Of a stretch of 55,101 nt of DNA, positions 41,022 to 49,396 are shown piece after piece (the stretch's first letter is position 1; every line of letters starts with the position of its first letter). Below the pieces are notes generated by a model that was not told the origin of the DNA, did not search any database, and saw only the letters and a program-made list of their open reading frames with translations. Made by a program: the position numbers and the translations under genes. Origin of the DNA: Deltaproteobacteria bacterium (GTDB lineage: Bacteria > Myxococcota > Polyangia > Haliangiales > Haliangiaceae); NCBI GenBank assembly GCA_018262455.1, contig JAGSPR010000001.1:1-55101 (forward strand). The letters run 5' to 3'.

Positions 41022-42487
41022 TGAAGATCGCGCTGCTCTCCTGCTACGAGCTCGGCCACCAGCCGCACGGGCTCGCGATGCCGCTCGCGTTCCTCGAGCG
41101 CGCCGGGCATGCAGCGGTGGCGCAGGATCTCGCGATCGAGCGGCTCGATGAAGATCTGATCCGGGCGGCGGACTTCGTCGGCATCTCGGTGCCGATGCAC
41201 ACCGCCCTGCGACTCGGCGTGCGGCTCGCAGCGCGCGTGCGCGAGCTCCATCCGGCCGTCCACCTGTGCTTCTTCGGGTTGTACGCGCCCCTCAACGAGG
41301 ACTACCTGCGCGCGCTCGGAGCCGACTCGGTGCTCGGTGGCGAGCACGAAGCCGAGCTCGTCGCGCTGATCGACCGGCTGTCGCGCGAGCTCCCCGCGGA
41401 CGCGCCCGATCAGCGACTCGCGGCCGGCCACTCGGTCACGCTCACGAAGCTGCCGTTTCCGACGCCACAGCGTACGCGGCTGCCCCAGCTCGATCGCTAC
41501 GCGAAGCTCATCCGCGACGGCCGCGAACACGTCGCCGGGTACACCGAGACCTCGCGCGGCTGCCTGCATCTGTGCCGCCACTGTCCGATCCCACCGGTGT
41601 ACGGCGGCAGGTTCTTCGTGGTCGACGCCAGGGTTGTGCTCGACGACATCGAGGCGCAGGTCGAGCTCGGCGCCGCCCACATCACGTTCGGCGATCCGGA
41701 CTTCTTCAACGGTCCGCGTCACGGCATGGCGATCGCGCGCGAGCTGCATCGCCGTTGGCCAACCCTGACGTTCGACGTCACGGTCAAGATCAGCCACCTG
41801 CTCAAGTGCCGCGCGTACCTGCCCGAGCTCGCGACCCTCGGCTGCGCGTTCGTGGTCAGCGCGGCCGAGTCTCTCGACGACGGCGTGCTCGAGCGACTCG
41901 CCAAGCACCACACACGCGCCGACTTCGAGCAAGCGCTCGCGCTGACGCGCGCGGCCGGGCTCGTGATGCGCCCGACGTTCGTCCCGTTCACGCCATGGAC
42001 GACCCTCGAGCAGCTCGCGCAGCTCGTCGACTTCATCGCGCGCGAGGGTCTGATCGACTGTGTCGATCCGGTGCAGCTCTCGATCCGCTTGCTCGTTCCA
42101 CCCGGCTCGCTCCTGCTGGATCCCGATACCCGTGGCGACTTTGGCACGCTCGATGCCGCCGCCCTGTCCTACCAGTGGCGGCATCGCGACTCGCGGGTCG
42201 ATCAGCTGCAGCAACAGATCGCGGCGCTCGCGGCCGACGCGGCCGACCGTCAGCTCGCGGCCGATGTCGTGTTCAGCCAGATCCGGGCGCTCGTGCACGC
42301 CGCGGATGGACACGTCGCGACCGCGACGACCGCGACGACCGCAAGGCCACCGGGTCCGCCGGCGCCGCGCCTCAGCGAAGCGTGGTTCTGTTGAAGCGAG
42401 CCCCTCGCGAGCCAGTTCGGCTCGCTCGACGATCGCCCGGTTGCCTTGGAAGCCGCGGATCCTGCTAGAGCCGCGACGCGATCGTGA
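41021..42487 (+). CDS. B12-binding-type radical SAM selenoprotein (CU-EP tail), TGA read as Sec
   Basis: 488 residues if TGA at 42392-42394 is read as selenocysteine; 457 if it stops there. N-terminal 140 residues form a B12-binding-like Rossmann unit (ALLSCYELGHQPHGLAM, FVGISVPMHTALRLGVRL, LGGEHEAEL). The radical SAM barrel follows with cluster motif CLHLCRHC (C181, C185, C188) in SRGCLHLCRHCPIPPVYGG. At the end, LSEAWFC is followed by TGA and then SEP, that is Cys457-Sec458-Ser-Glu-Pro. This is the tail of the family NCBI names CUAEP/CCAEP-tail radical SAM proteins (recalled, not searched). The extension then runs 28 more residues to a TGA at 42485. The hairpin just after the codon fits a bacterial SECIS. 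One-base overlap with the Fe(II)-trafficking gene. Function is unknown. Confidence 0.82.
42395..42426 (+). promoter_or_regulatory. SECIS-like hairpin after in-frame TGA
   Basis: A perfect 7-bp stem (GCGAGCC at 42407-42413 with GGCTCGC at 42419-42425) and a 5-nt loop AGTTC begin 12 nt after the TGA at 42392-42394; the loop lies 19 nt after it, and its second base is G. These values fit the bacterial SECIS consensus as I recall it (loop 16-37 nt from the UGA, a G in the first two loop positions). A second copy of GCGAGCC at 42396-42402 could pair with the same partner instead. Confidence 0.7.
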
Positions 42488-43730
42488 AGCGCAGCGCATC
42501 GTGGGCCTGGCGCAGCGCCGCGATGACCGCCTCGGGCTGGTCGGCCGCCGCGAACACGAAGCCGAGGTACTTGTTGCCCTCGGGCAGCGGCAGGACGTCC
42601 TCCCCCACGCGCGCCGTGATCGTGACCTCGCGGATCCCGGGGACCTTGGACGCGGCTTCGACGCCGTCGATCGCGCGCAGCACCCCGGCACGCGGCACCG
42701 GCAGCATGAGCACCCCGGTCGCATTCGCCGTGCGGGTGCACGCCAGCTCGCGGCGCAGCGCGTGCGCGATGATCAGCTCCTCGAGAGAGATGCCGGCGCC
42801 GAACCGCAGCGCACGACCACACAGCCCGCCGATCGAGCGCGCGGCGACCTCGATCACGACGGGGTCCCCACCAGGGGGACCCTCGCTGCCAGCCCCGAGC
42901 CGGAGCTCGGCGTGGATCGGCCCCTCACACAGCCCGATCGCGGTGGCCGCCTCGGCCACGCGCGCCTCGATCGCGTGCTGGATCGCCGCCGGTAGCCTCG
43001 ACGGGGTCACGTAGATCGTCTCGGCGAAGAACGGGCCGTCGAGCGGGTCGGGCTTGTCGAACAGCGCCAGCGCCTGCAGCCGGCCGCCGCGGAGCAGGCC
43101 CTCGAACGCGACCTCGGGACCGGCGACGAACTCCTCGATCAACACCGAGCCAGCGGCCTCGGGGTCGCGCGCCACCAGCTCGGGATCAGCGAGCAGGCGG
43201 GTCAGCCGTGCGAAGCGGTCGGCGAGCTCGCCGGCGTCGTCGGCGCGCATCACCCCGCGGCTCATCGACAGGTGCCGTGGCTTGAGGACGACCGGGAAGC
43301 GGAGCCCCGGCGCGAGCGCAGCGGGATCACTGGCGAGCGGCACGTGCCAGTACGCCGGCTGGGTGACCCCGGCCTCGGCGAGCCGCTGGCGTAGCCGCAA
43401 CTTGTCGCCCGTCGCCCGCGTTGCGGAGGCGGGGTTGAACGGCAGCCCGAGCCGCTTGGCCGCGAGCGCGCCGATCAGCGCCGTCTTCTCGTCGGTCGCG
43501 ACGATGCCGGCGAGCTGCGCCGCCCCGTCGGACTCCGCGATCTGGGTGGCCGCGCGATCCGGATCCCGGAAATCGAGGGCGAGCGCACCCTCGGGCCAGG
43601 CCTCGGCGAGGACGTGGCATCGATCGGTCCCGAGCACGACGTCGACGCCCATGGCTTCCGCGGCCCGCTGGAAATCTTGGGTCTGGTACGCGGTCGTTGC
43701 TGCCAGGAGCAGCACGCGATCGGTTGCCAT
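42465..43730 (-). CDS. ATP-grasp ligase
   Basis: 421 residues from ATG 43730. ATP-grasp fold: N-terminal Rossmann-like part (VLLLAATTAYQTQDFQRAA, then ATDEKTALIGALAAKRLGLP), ATP loop FPVVLKPRHLSMSRGVMRA near 155 (Lys), EEFVAGPEVAFEGLL near 210 and the metal segment HAELRLGAGSEGPPGG with VVIEVAARSIGG near 300-320. Closest to BacD/L-amino-acid-ligase and carboxylate-amine ligase types, which join an acid and an amine (often two amino acids) with ATP. Substrate unknown. Its tail converges with the radical SAM selenoprotein and overlaps its readthrough by 23 bp. Confidence 0.85.
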   Translation of the reverse strand: MATDRVLLLAATTAYQTQDFQRAAEAMGVDVVLGTDRCHVLAEAWPEGALALDFRDPDRAATQIAESDGAAQLAGIVATDEKTALIGALAAKRLGLPFNPASATRATGDKLRLRQRLAEAGVTQPAYWHVPLASDPAALAPGLRFPVVLKPRHLSMSRGVMRADDAGELADRFARLTRLLADPELVARDPEAAGSVLIEEFVAGPEVAFEGLLRGGRLQALALFDKPDPLDGPFFAETIYVTPSRLPAAIQHAIEARVAEAATAIGLCEGPIHAELRLGAGSEGPPGGDPVVIEVAARSIGGLCGRALRFGAGISLEELIIAHALRRELACTRTANATGVLMLPVPRAGVLRAIDGVEAASKVPGIREVTITARVGEDVLPLPEGNKYLGFVFAAADQPEAVIAALRQAHDALRFTIASRL

Positions 43731-43747
43731 GGTGGTCGTCCGGCGGC

Positions 43748-43849
43748 TCAGCCCCACTGCTTCTTGAGGAAGAGCACCAGCACGACGACGATCACGATCG
43801 CGATCGCGACCGTGTGCAGGATGTAGGTCTGTTGTGGTTTGTCGCTCAC
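43748..43849 (-). CDS. Tiny single-span membrane protein
   Basis: 33 residues from GTG 43849: a short polar start (SDKPQQTY), one hydrophobic helix (ILHTVAIAIVIVVVLVLFL) and KKQWG. It ends 17 bp before the ATP-grasp start, on the same strand. It lacks a strong Shine-Dalgarno site and could be chance, but the membrane segment and positive tail are typical of real small proteins. Confidence 0.4.
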   Translation of the reverse strand: MSDKPQQTYILHTVAIAIVIVVVLVLFLKKQWG

Positions 43850-44024
43850 CCGCGCAAGGTAGCACCGCCATGGCGCGCACAGAACCCAGGGCCGGGTTGG
43901 TGAATCGTCGCAGGAGGGACCGGTCACCGGTTCGGACGCACGTTTCTCGCGAAACTCCAGCTCGCGCGCCGGTCTCGGGGGTATCGTCCGCGCGCGCGGC
44001 CTGATGGCCGCAGAGGAGAGCACG

Positions 44025-44648
44025 ATGACCGAGATGAGCAAGCGGGCGATCATGATCCTGGCAGTGGTGTTCGGTTTTGGAGTCCTCAGCTTCGCGGCGC
44101 GCACGGCATCCGCCGGCAGCTGCGGCTCGGATTCCGATTGCGCCGGTTACGGCAAGTGCTCGAGTGGCCAGTGCGGCGCTTGCGGCTCGGACTCCGACTG
44201 CCACGGTCACGGCAAGTGCTCGAGCGGCAAGTGCGGTGCGTGTGGCTCCGATTCGGACTGCAAGGTCGGCACGTGCTCGGGCGGCAAGTGCGGCTCGTGC
44301 GGCTCGGACTCCGATTGCCGCGGTAACGGCCGGTGCTCGAGCGGCAAGTGCGGCTCGTGCGGCTCGGACTCGGACTGCAAGGTCGGCAAGTGCTCGAGCA
44401 GCAAGTGTGGCGCGTGCGGCTCGGACTCGGACTGCAAGGGCGGTCGCTGCTCGGGCGGGCGCTGCAGCAACGCGGCGTTCGCCGGCTTCGACCTCGATGA
44501 CGAGCCCGAGCTGTGTGACTCGTCCGGCACCGGCATCCTCGCGCTCCAGAAGAAGGCGCCGCTGTGGTGCCCGGTCAAGCCAACGAACGCCGTCCAGGTG
44601 ACCGCGGGCTTCGAAGCCCTCGCGATCCGGCTCGTTCGCGCGAACTGA
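44025..44648 (+). CDS. Secreted protein with six Cys-rich repeats
   Basis: 207 residues from ATG 44025 (GAGGAG upstream); ATG 44004 is less suited. A signal peptide (AIMILAVVFGFGVLSFA, cleaved near ASA) leads to six tandem repeats of 19-20 residues, each starting CGSDSDC and carrying four Cys (CGSDSDC..G..KCSSGKC). The pattern recalls Dickkopf/EB-type or defensin-like small disulfide modules. A C-terminal non-repeat part (about 145-207) follows: NAAFAGFDLDDEPELCDSSG and LWCPVKPTNAVQV. With 26 or so Cys, it needs an oxidising site. Target or partner unknown. Convergent with the exported adenosine deaminase gene; a hairpin cluster lies between. Confidence 0.8.
   Translation: MTEMSKRAIMILAVVFGFGVLSFAARTASAGSCGSDSDCAGYGKCSSGQCGACGSDSDCHGHGKCSSGKCGACGSDSDCKVGTCSGGKCGSCGSDSDCRGNGRCSSGKCGSCGSDSDCKVGKCSSSKCGACGSDSDCKGGRCSGGRCSNAAFAGFDLDDEPELCDSSGTGILALQKKAPLWCPVKPTNAVQVTAGFEALAIRLVRAN
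44121..44471 (+). repeat. Six tandem 57/60-bp coding repeats
   Basis: Units begin at 44121, 44181, 44241, 44298, 44358 and 44415 with near-identical TGCGGCTCGGA starts (third has TGTGGCTCCGA). Spacing 60, 60, 57, 60, 57 bp; each unit encodes CGSDSDC plus a GKC-type half. Length difference is one codon, so the frame is kept throughout. Confidence 0.95.
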
Positions 44649-44771
44649 GGTTCGGCGCTAGTTCGCCATGCGCCATGACCCTTCGGGTCACCGAGTCCGC
44701 TTCGCGTCCTCGCGCCGCTTCGCAGCCCGGCGCGGCAGACTACGCGGGGAACGCGCCTTCGGCGCTTCCCG
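44649..44771. other. Hairpin cluster between convergent genes
   Basis: The 123-bp gap holds TGACCC/GGGTCA (44676-44690) and GGGAA-GCGCC/GGCGC-TTCCC (44747-44770, 5+5 bp with one bulged base and a TTC loop). GCTAGTTCGCC is repeated directly at 44657 and 44771. Neither hairpin has a T-run, so they are probable bidirectional stop structures rather than textbook terminators. Confidence 0.5.
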
Positions 44772-46406
44772 CTAGTTCGCCGGCAGCGCGCTCTCGAACG
44801 CGCGAAACCGGCGCTCGAGCTCCCACTGCATCCGGGCGCGCTCGCTGGCAGCGAGGAACTGCTGGCAGGCCGGATCCGGCGGATCTCCAAGTCCCATCGT
44901 GGCGGTGGCCACGCAGTCTGTCACCGGCTGCGCCTGGGCCACCGAGGTCCACAAGCTCGCGCCCGGCAGAAACGCGTGCTCGAGGCTCGTCCGCGAGATC
45001 GTCTTCAGCTGGCGATAGTCGAGGTGCTGGTCGAGTGCTGCCTTGACGTACTCGCCGGCCATGCTCGAACGCGAGACGCCCTGGTCGTCGGTGGCGAGGG
45101 CCACGGGCACGCCGTGCTGGAGGTACGCCGCGAGCGGATGCGCGGCCCCGCGGACCTCGAGGATCTGATCGTTGCTGCTGAGGCAGACCTCGACGAGCAC
45201 GTTGCGGTCGTGCATCTCGATCATCAGGCCTTCGGGATCGGTCTCGGACATGATGTCGACGCCGTGGCCGATCCGCTCGGCATGGCCGATCTCGACGGCG
45301 CGGCGGATGTGGAACGTGTTCGCGGTGCTGCCGGGCGGCAGGAATTTCGGCACGACCTCGCCAGCGTGGAGCGTGATGTGGAGCGGGCTCGTGCCGGCGT
45401 ACTTCGTGTGCAGGAAGTCGAGCATCGCCATGTGGAGGTCGTAGTTGGCGAGCGCGCTCGAGTCGTCCTCCGGGGAGGACAGGTTCGCCCCGACGATCTG
45501 CGGGGTCCGCGACGCCATCTCGAACGCGCTCACGAGCTGACCGAATACGACGTCGGACGCGCCGGTTCGCGAGACCTGCGCGACGAACCGCACGGTGACC
45601 TCGCAGGCCGCGGGGGGGCTGAGGTCGTCGCAGCCGAGCGTGGTCTTGTAGCGCGTGCTCGCGTCGTTGACGACGTTGACGTCGTTGGTGAGCGCCGACG
45701 CAAAGCTTTGGCTCGCGAGCAGCGAGTCGTAGAGCGCCGGGAGATCCGCCGGCGTCAGCGTCCCCGACGAGAGCTGCCCCGACAGCGTGCCGACGTTTTT
45801 GCCGAGGTTGAACATCGTCTCGACGTAGAGCTGGTTCTCGTCGGCGGCGCGCGTCAGCACGTCGGCGATCGTGTCGTCACGGTGGCCGCCCGCGACGAGC
45901 CCGAACTTCCCGAAGACCGAGAAGAAGTGATCGTGGCCGGTCTGGGCCCCGGCGACGAAGTCCTTCATCGACCATGCGCGGACGATCTGATCGTAGAAGC
46001 TGCCCGACGTCGGCACGGGCTGGGTGGCGCTGGAGCACGTGGTGACGGCCGAGAAGGTCGAGCTGTTGATGCAGTCGCCGTCGGCCTTGGCCCACTCGAG
46101 GAACGTCTCGGCGTAGACGGCCCCGCTGAGGTGGTTGTGGAGGTCGCCACCCTTGGGGACGCCGTGGAGGAACGCGGCGAGCACCGCCGGCTGGGTCAGC
46201 GCGGCGTCGAACGTTGCGGAGGCGTTCTGCTCCCACAGCGTCGCGCATTCGGTCGGCATGCCCGTGCAGACGATGACCGCGCCATCGACGGGGGCATCCG
46301 CGCCGGCGTCGCTCGGGGGCGCATCGTCACCGGCGACCGGCGACGTGTGACCGCACCCCATGGCAAGCGCAGTAGCAAGCACGACCACGCGAGCCGTAAA
46401 GACCAT
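44772..46406 (-). CDS. Exported ADGF-type adenosine deaminase lipoprotein
   Basis: 544 residues from ATG 46406. Signal LATALAMGC with an Asp/Ala-rich tether (DDAPPSDAGADAPVDG). The catalytic domain has adenosine deaminase metal sites: KGGDLHNHLSGA (HxH near 90), HITLHAGE near 340 (His and Glu), RIGHGVDI near 375 and ALATDDQGV near 435 (metal Asp). The extra N-terminal helix block and KGGDLHNH motif are those of the secreted adenosine deaminase growth factor (ADGF/CECR1) group. It would convert external adenosine to inosine at the outer surface, for nutrient capture from prey or nucleoside control (inference). Convergent with the Cys-repeat gene. Confidence 0.88.
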   Translation of the reverse strand: MVFTARVVVLATALAMGCGHTSPVAGDDAPPSDAGADAPVDGAVIVCTGMPTECATLWEQNASATFDAALTQPAVLAAFLHGVPKGGDLHNHLSGAVYAETFLEWAKADGDCINSSTFSAVTTCSSATQPVPTSGSFYDQIVRAWSMKDFVAGAQTGHDHFFSVFGKFGLVAGGHRDDTIADVLTRAADENQLYVETMFNLGKNVGTLSGQLSSGTLTPADLPALYDSLLASQSFASALTNDVNVVNDASTRYKTTLGCDDLSPPAACEVTVRFVAQVSRTGASDVVFGQLVSAFEMASRTPQIVGANLSSPEDDSSALANYDLHMAMLDFLHTKYAGTSPLHITLHAGEVVPKFLPPGSTANTFHIRRAVEIGHAERIGHGVDIMSETDPEGLMIEMHDRNVLVEVCLSSNDQILEVRGAAHPLAAYLQHGVPVALATDDQGVSRSSMAGEYVKAALDQHLDYRQLKTISRTSLEHAFLPGASLWTSVAQAQPVTDCVATATMGLGDPPDPACQQFLAASERARMQWELERRFRAFESALPAN

Positions 46407-46510
46407 GCGGGAACCTACACAAGGCTATCTGCGCTGTCGACACGTACCTTTGGTAGGGCAGCCAACCAGTGGCCCCCCGGTCGCCGCGCTTCACGCCTCG
46501 ATCAGACGGT

Positions 46511-46780
46511 TCACGCTGCCCGCTCTCTCGCCCGGCGCCGAACCCACCGCGTCAGCGCCGTCAGCAGCGCGAGCGTGATGCCCGACGCCGCGACCCACAC
46601 CACCACGGCCGTCCCGATCACCGAGGCCTGCTGGATCGGATCAGGGTTGGGGGTGGCGGCCACCGAGTCCATCACCTGGAACACCGCCATCGTCACGACG
46701 ATCCCGACGGCCGCGGCGATCGCGGCGCGGCCGAGCCGACCCTTGCGGTCCCGCAGATCGATCGACCGCTCGTCGTCCAT
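46511..46780 (-). CDS. Two-span membrane protein
   Basis: 89 residues from ATG 46780. Short polar start (MDDERSIDLRDRKGRLG), helix one AAIAAAVGIVVTMAVFQV, a loop (PNPDPIQQ), helix two VIGTAVVVWVAASGITLALL and an Arg-rich tail (RWVRRRARERAA). Inner-membrane, tail inside by the positive-inside rule. No family recognised. Stands alone on the minus strand. Confidence 0.65.
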   Translation of the reverse strand: MDDERSIDLRDRKGRLGRAAIAAAVGIVVTMAVFQVMDSVAATPNPDPIQQASVIGTAVVVWVAASGITLALLTALTRWVRRRARERAA

Positions 46781-46880
46781 ACCAGTGGGACAATAGCAGA
46801 TGACCCGGGTTGCGAGCCCGGCGAGTCGATCGACCGCGTCGTCGTCCCACCGGCTCGGGTGCCCGGCTCAGGTGCCCGGC

Positions 46881-47441
46881 TCAGGCACGGTGCTTGGCGA
46901 CGAACTGCGAGAACCCGGTGATGTACTTCTCGACCTGGGCGCGCACGACCGGATCGACGAGCTTGCCCTGGTCGTCGAACACCTTGCCGGCATTCGCGAT
47001 CGCGAGCCGGCCGCCGAACCACGGCAGGGTCCCGAGCAGGCGGAGCACCGGCAGCCACGAGGCTTGCGACATGCTCGTGGCGCCCGGGCCTGGCGTGGCT
47101 CCGGCGAGCCCGACCGGCCGGCCCCCGAACACGCGCGCGATGTCACCCGCCGGGCGGGTCAGCCAGTCGATCGCGTTCTTGAACACGCCAGGGATCGAGT
47201 TGTTGTACTCGGGGGTGACGAGCAGCAAGCCGTCGCAGCTCGCGATCTTGGTCTTGAGGAGCTGCACCGAGCGCGGGAGCCCCGAGGCGTCCTCGACATC
47301 TCCGTCGTAGAGCGGGATCTCCTTGATCGATCCGATCTCGATCGTGGTCCCAACGGGGGCCGCCTCGACCAGCGCGTGGAGCAGCATCGTGTTGAATGAC
47401 TGGCTACGCAGGCTTCCGGAGATCGCGACGAGGTTCGGCAC
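46881..47441 (-). CDS. NADPH-dependent FMN reductase
   Basis: 186 residues from GTG 47441. Flavodoxin-like fold: SGSLRSQSFNTMLLHAL near 8 (FMN phosphate loop), and TPEYNNSIPGVFKNAIDWL near 78 (isoalloxazine loop). The C-terminal part has ATPGPGATSMSQASWLPVLR. Such enzymes reduce quinones, azo dyes or chromate with NAD(P)H. Cytoplasmic. Not in an operon. Confidence 0.92.
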   Translation of the reverse strand: MPNLVAISGSLRSQSFNTMLLHALVEAAPVGTTIEIGSIKEIPLYDGDVEDASGLPRSVQLLKTKIASCDGLLLVTPEYNNSIPGVFKNAIDWLTRPAGDIARVFGGRPVGLAGATPGPGATSMSQASWLPVLRLLGTLPWFGGRLAIANAGKVFDDQGKLVDPVVRAQVEKYITGFSQFVAKHRA

Positions 47442-47545
47442 CCCCGTTCTTTACGCGAACTCCGAGTCCAGTCGAAGCCCATCTCGCAAAGCTCGGCTGA
47501 CAACGCGATGCCGCCACCAGCTGCCAGCGCATGGCCGTTGACTTG

Positions 47546-48304
47546 TCACTGATCGGTGTAGATGAACGTGTCGTCGCCGTGCGTGACGGTGACGAGCACG
47601 ATCGTGTCGGCACGCACCGAGGCGTCGAAGCCGTTCCACACCTGCATCACCATGTCCGCGTGCTGATCATCGAACGCGAGGATCGCCAGGACCTGCTTGT
47701 CCCACCGATCCTGCGCTGACACATTCGTGGTTGCGACCTGGATGTCCTCGAGCTTGCGCTGGATCAGGGTCGTCGCGGCCGCGGTCGTGTATGGCTGGCC
47801 GAACGGGAACGTCATCGCCCGCGTGACGCTCACCCCGATCTTGTGGCCGTCGACTGCGACCTCGAGATCGGTGAGCTTGCCGGGAGTGTCGTAGACGATC
47901 TCGGTCTCGGTCTTGAGCAGCGAGGCCAGCTCGCAACGTGCGAGCTGTTCGTACGCGAACACTTCCGAGAACACCGAGCTCCCACCTGCGTTCGGCGTCT
48001 CGATCATGTGCAGCCCGCCGGCGGTGAGCAATGGGCGGTCCGCCGGATCGTCGAACCGTCGCGAGAACGTGAGGGTGTCGCGGAACAGCTGTGGCGTCGC
48101 TCCACCAAGCTCGGGCTCGCCGAGGATGCCGCACATGCCCGCGAGATCGCCAAAGCCGGCGAGCGGGACCCCGCCCCGGGCATCGCTCGCCGCATCGACC
48201 GAACCGTCGTCCACATCCGGGGTCACCCTGGCGTCGGGCACCGCCGCCGCGTGGGGCGACGCGCAGGCCGCCAGGACCAGGACCAGCGATGCCGTGCGGA
48301 GCAT
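47546..48304 (-). CDS. Lipoprotein with Asp-rich tether
   Basis: 252 residues from ATG 48304. Signal ends LVLAAC, mature ASPHAAAVPDARVTPDVDDG and DASDARGG, a tether rich in Asp and Ala. The rest (about 55-252) has ELGGATPQLFRDTLTFSRRF and repeated alternating strands; LQVWNGF-like segments near the end (MVMQVWNGFDASVRA). No family recognised. Divergent from the arginine gene argC with a 99-bp spacer that holds both promoters. Confidence 0.75.
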   Translation of the reverse strand: MLRTASLVLVLAACASPHAAAVPDARVTPDVDDGSVDAASDARGGVPLAGFGDLAGMCGILGEPELGGATPQLFRDTLTFSRRFDDPADRPLLTAGGLHMIETPNAGGSSVFSEVFAYEQLARCELASLLKTETEIVYDTPGKLTDLEVAVDGHKIGVSVTRAMTFPFGQPYTTAAATTLIQRKLEDIQVATTNVSAQDRWDKQVLAILAFDDQHADMVMQVWNGFDASVRADTIVLVTVTHGDDTFIYTDQ

Positions 48305-48403
48305 GGCCGAGACGCTACTACCCCACCCCCTGGCCTCGCCAGTGGCTACTCGAGTCGCCCGTGCTTTGATCGCAGCGTCCGAATGATGCATACAGGTGTT
48401 CGC

Positions 48404-49396
48404 ATGCACCTCGACGTCGCCCTGTTCGGCGCGGCCGGCTATGCCGGTCTCGAGCTCGCCAAGCTCCTCGCCACTCACCCCGACGTCCGGCTCGCCTGTG
48501 TCGCCAGCGACACCCACGCCGGCAAGCCGGTCGGGGAGCTGACCGGGCGCGACCACGGCTCGCTGGTGTTCACGACCACCGAGGAGGCGCTGGGGGTCGC
48601 AACCCGCTGCGCGGCGGCCTTGCTCGCGGTCCCGCCGCAGGCTGCCGGCCGCCTCGCCACCGCGCTCGCCGGCGCGAAGCTCGTCGACCTGTCCCACGCG
48701 CATCGCGCCACACCCGGCGTGGTCTATGGCCTGACCTCGCTGTTCTCCGCCGAGATCTCCGCCGCGAAGCTGGTCGCGAATCCCGGCTGCTACGCCACCG
48801 CGGTGATCACCGCGGCCGCGCCACTGGTCCGCCATGGCCTGGTCAATGGCGAGCTCGTGGTCACCGCGGGCTCGGGGGTCACGGGCGCGGGGCGATCCTC
48901 CGACGAGGCGATGTCGCTCGGCGAGATGTACGGCGAGGTTCGCGCGTACAAGGTGCTGCGCCACCAGCACGTCCCGGAGATCGAAGCCGCGCTCGGTCGG
49001 ATCGCGCAAGGAGGCCCGAGCCGAGACAATCCGAACAGCCCACGCGTGATCCTGACCACCCACCTGCTGCCGATCGCGCGCGGGATCTTCGGGACGCTGA
49101 CGGTGCGGCTCTCGCGACCGATGACCAGCGGCGCGCTGCACGAGCTGTTTCGCGCCGAGTACGCCGGCGATCCGACCGTCGTCATCGCGGGCGGCGCCGA
49201 AGACGTGTCGCTCCGGCGCGTGGTCGGCACGAACCGCTGTCTCGTCGGCATCACGGCGGAGGAACGGACCGCGGTGGTCACCGTCGCGCTCGATAACCTG
49301 CTCAAGGGCGCGGCCGGCCAGGCGCTCGAGAACCTGAATCTGATGCTGGGCATGCCGCGGATGGCGGGCCTGGCACATCTCGCGAGGCATGCATGA
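48404..49396 (+). CDS. argC: N-acetyl-gamma-glutamyl-phosphate reductase
   Basis: 330 residues. Start ATG 48404 gives the family start (LDVALFGAAGYAGLELAKLL, the NADP loop); AGGTG lies upstream. ATGs at 48383 and 48386 would add seven or six residues. Active-site Cys is in LVANPGCYATAVITA near 130, with the later RHQHVPEI and HLLPIARGI motifs. It reduces N-acetylglutamyl phosphate to the semialdehyde in arginine synthesis. The stop overlaps the next start (ATGA), so it is coupled to the fused argJ-argB gene. Confidence 0.95.
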   Translation: MHLDVALFGAAGYAGLELAKLLATHPDVRLACVASDTHAGKPVGELTGRDHGSLVFTTTEEALGVATRCAAALLAVPPQAAGRLATALAGAKLVDLSHAHRATPGVVYGLTSLFSAEISAAKLVANPGCYATAVITAAAPLVRHGLVNGELVVTAGSGVTGAGRSSDEAMSLGEMYGEVRAYKVLRHQHVPEIEAALGRIAQGGPSRDNPNSPRVILTTHLLPIARGIFGTLTVRLSRPMTSGALHELFRAEYAGDPTVVIAGGAEDVSLRRVVGTNRCLVGITAEERTAVVTVALDNLLKGAAGQALENLNLMLGMPRMAGLAHLARHA

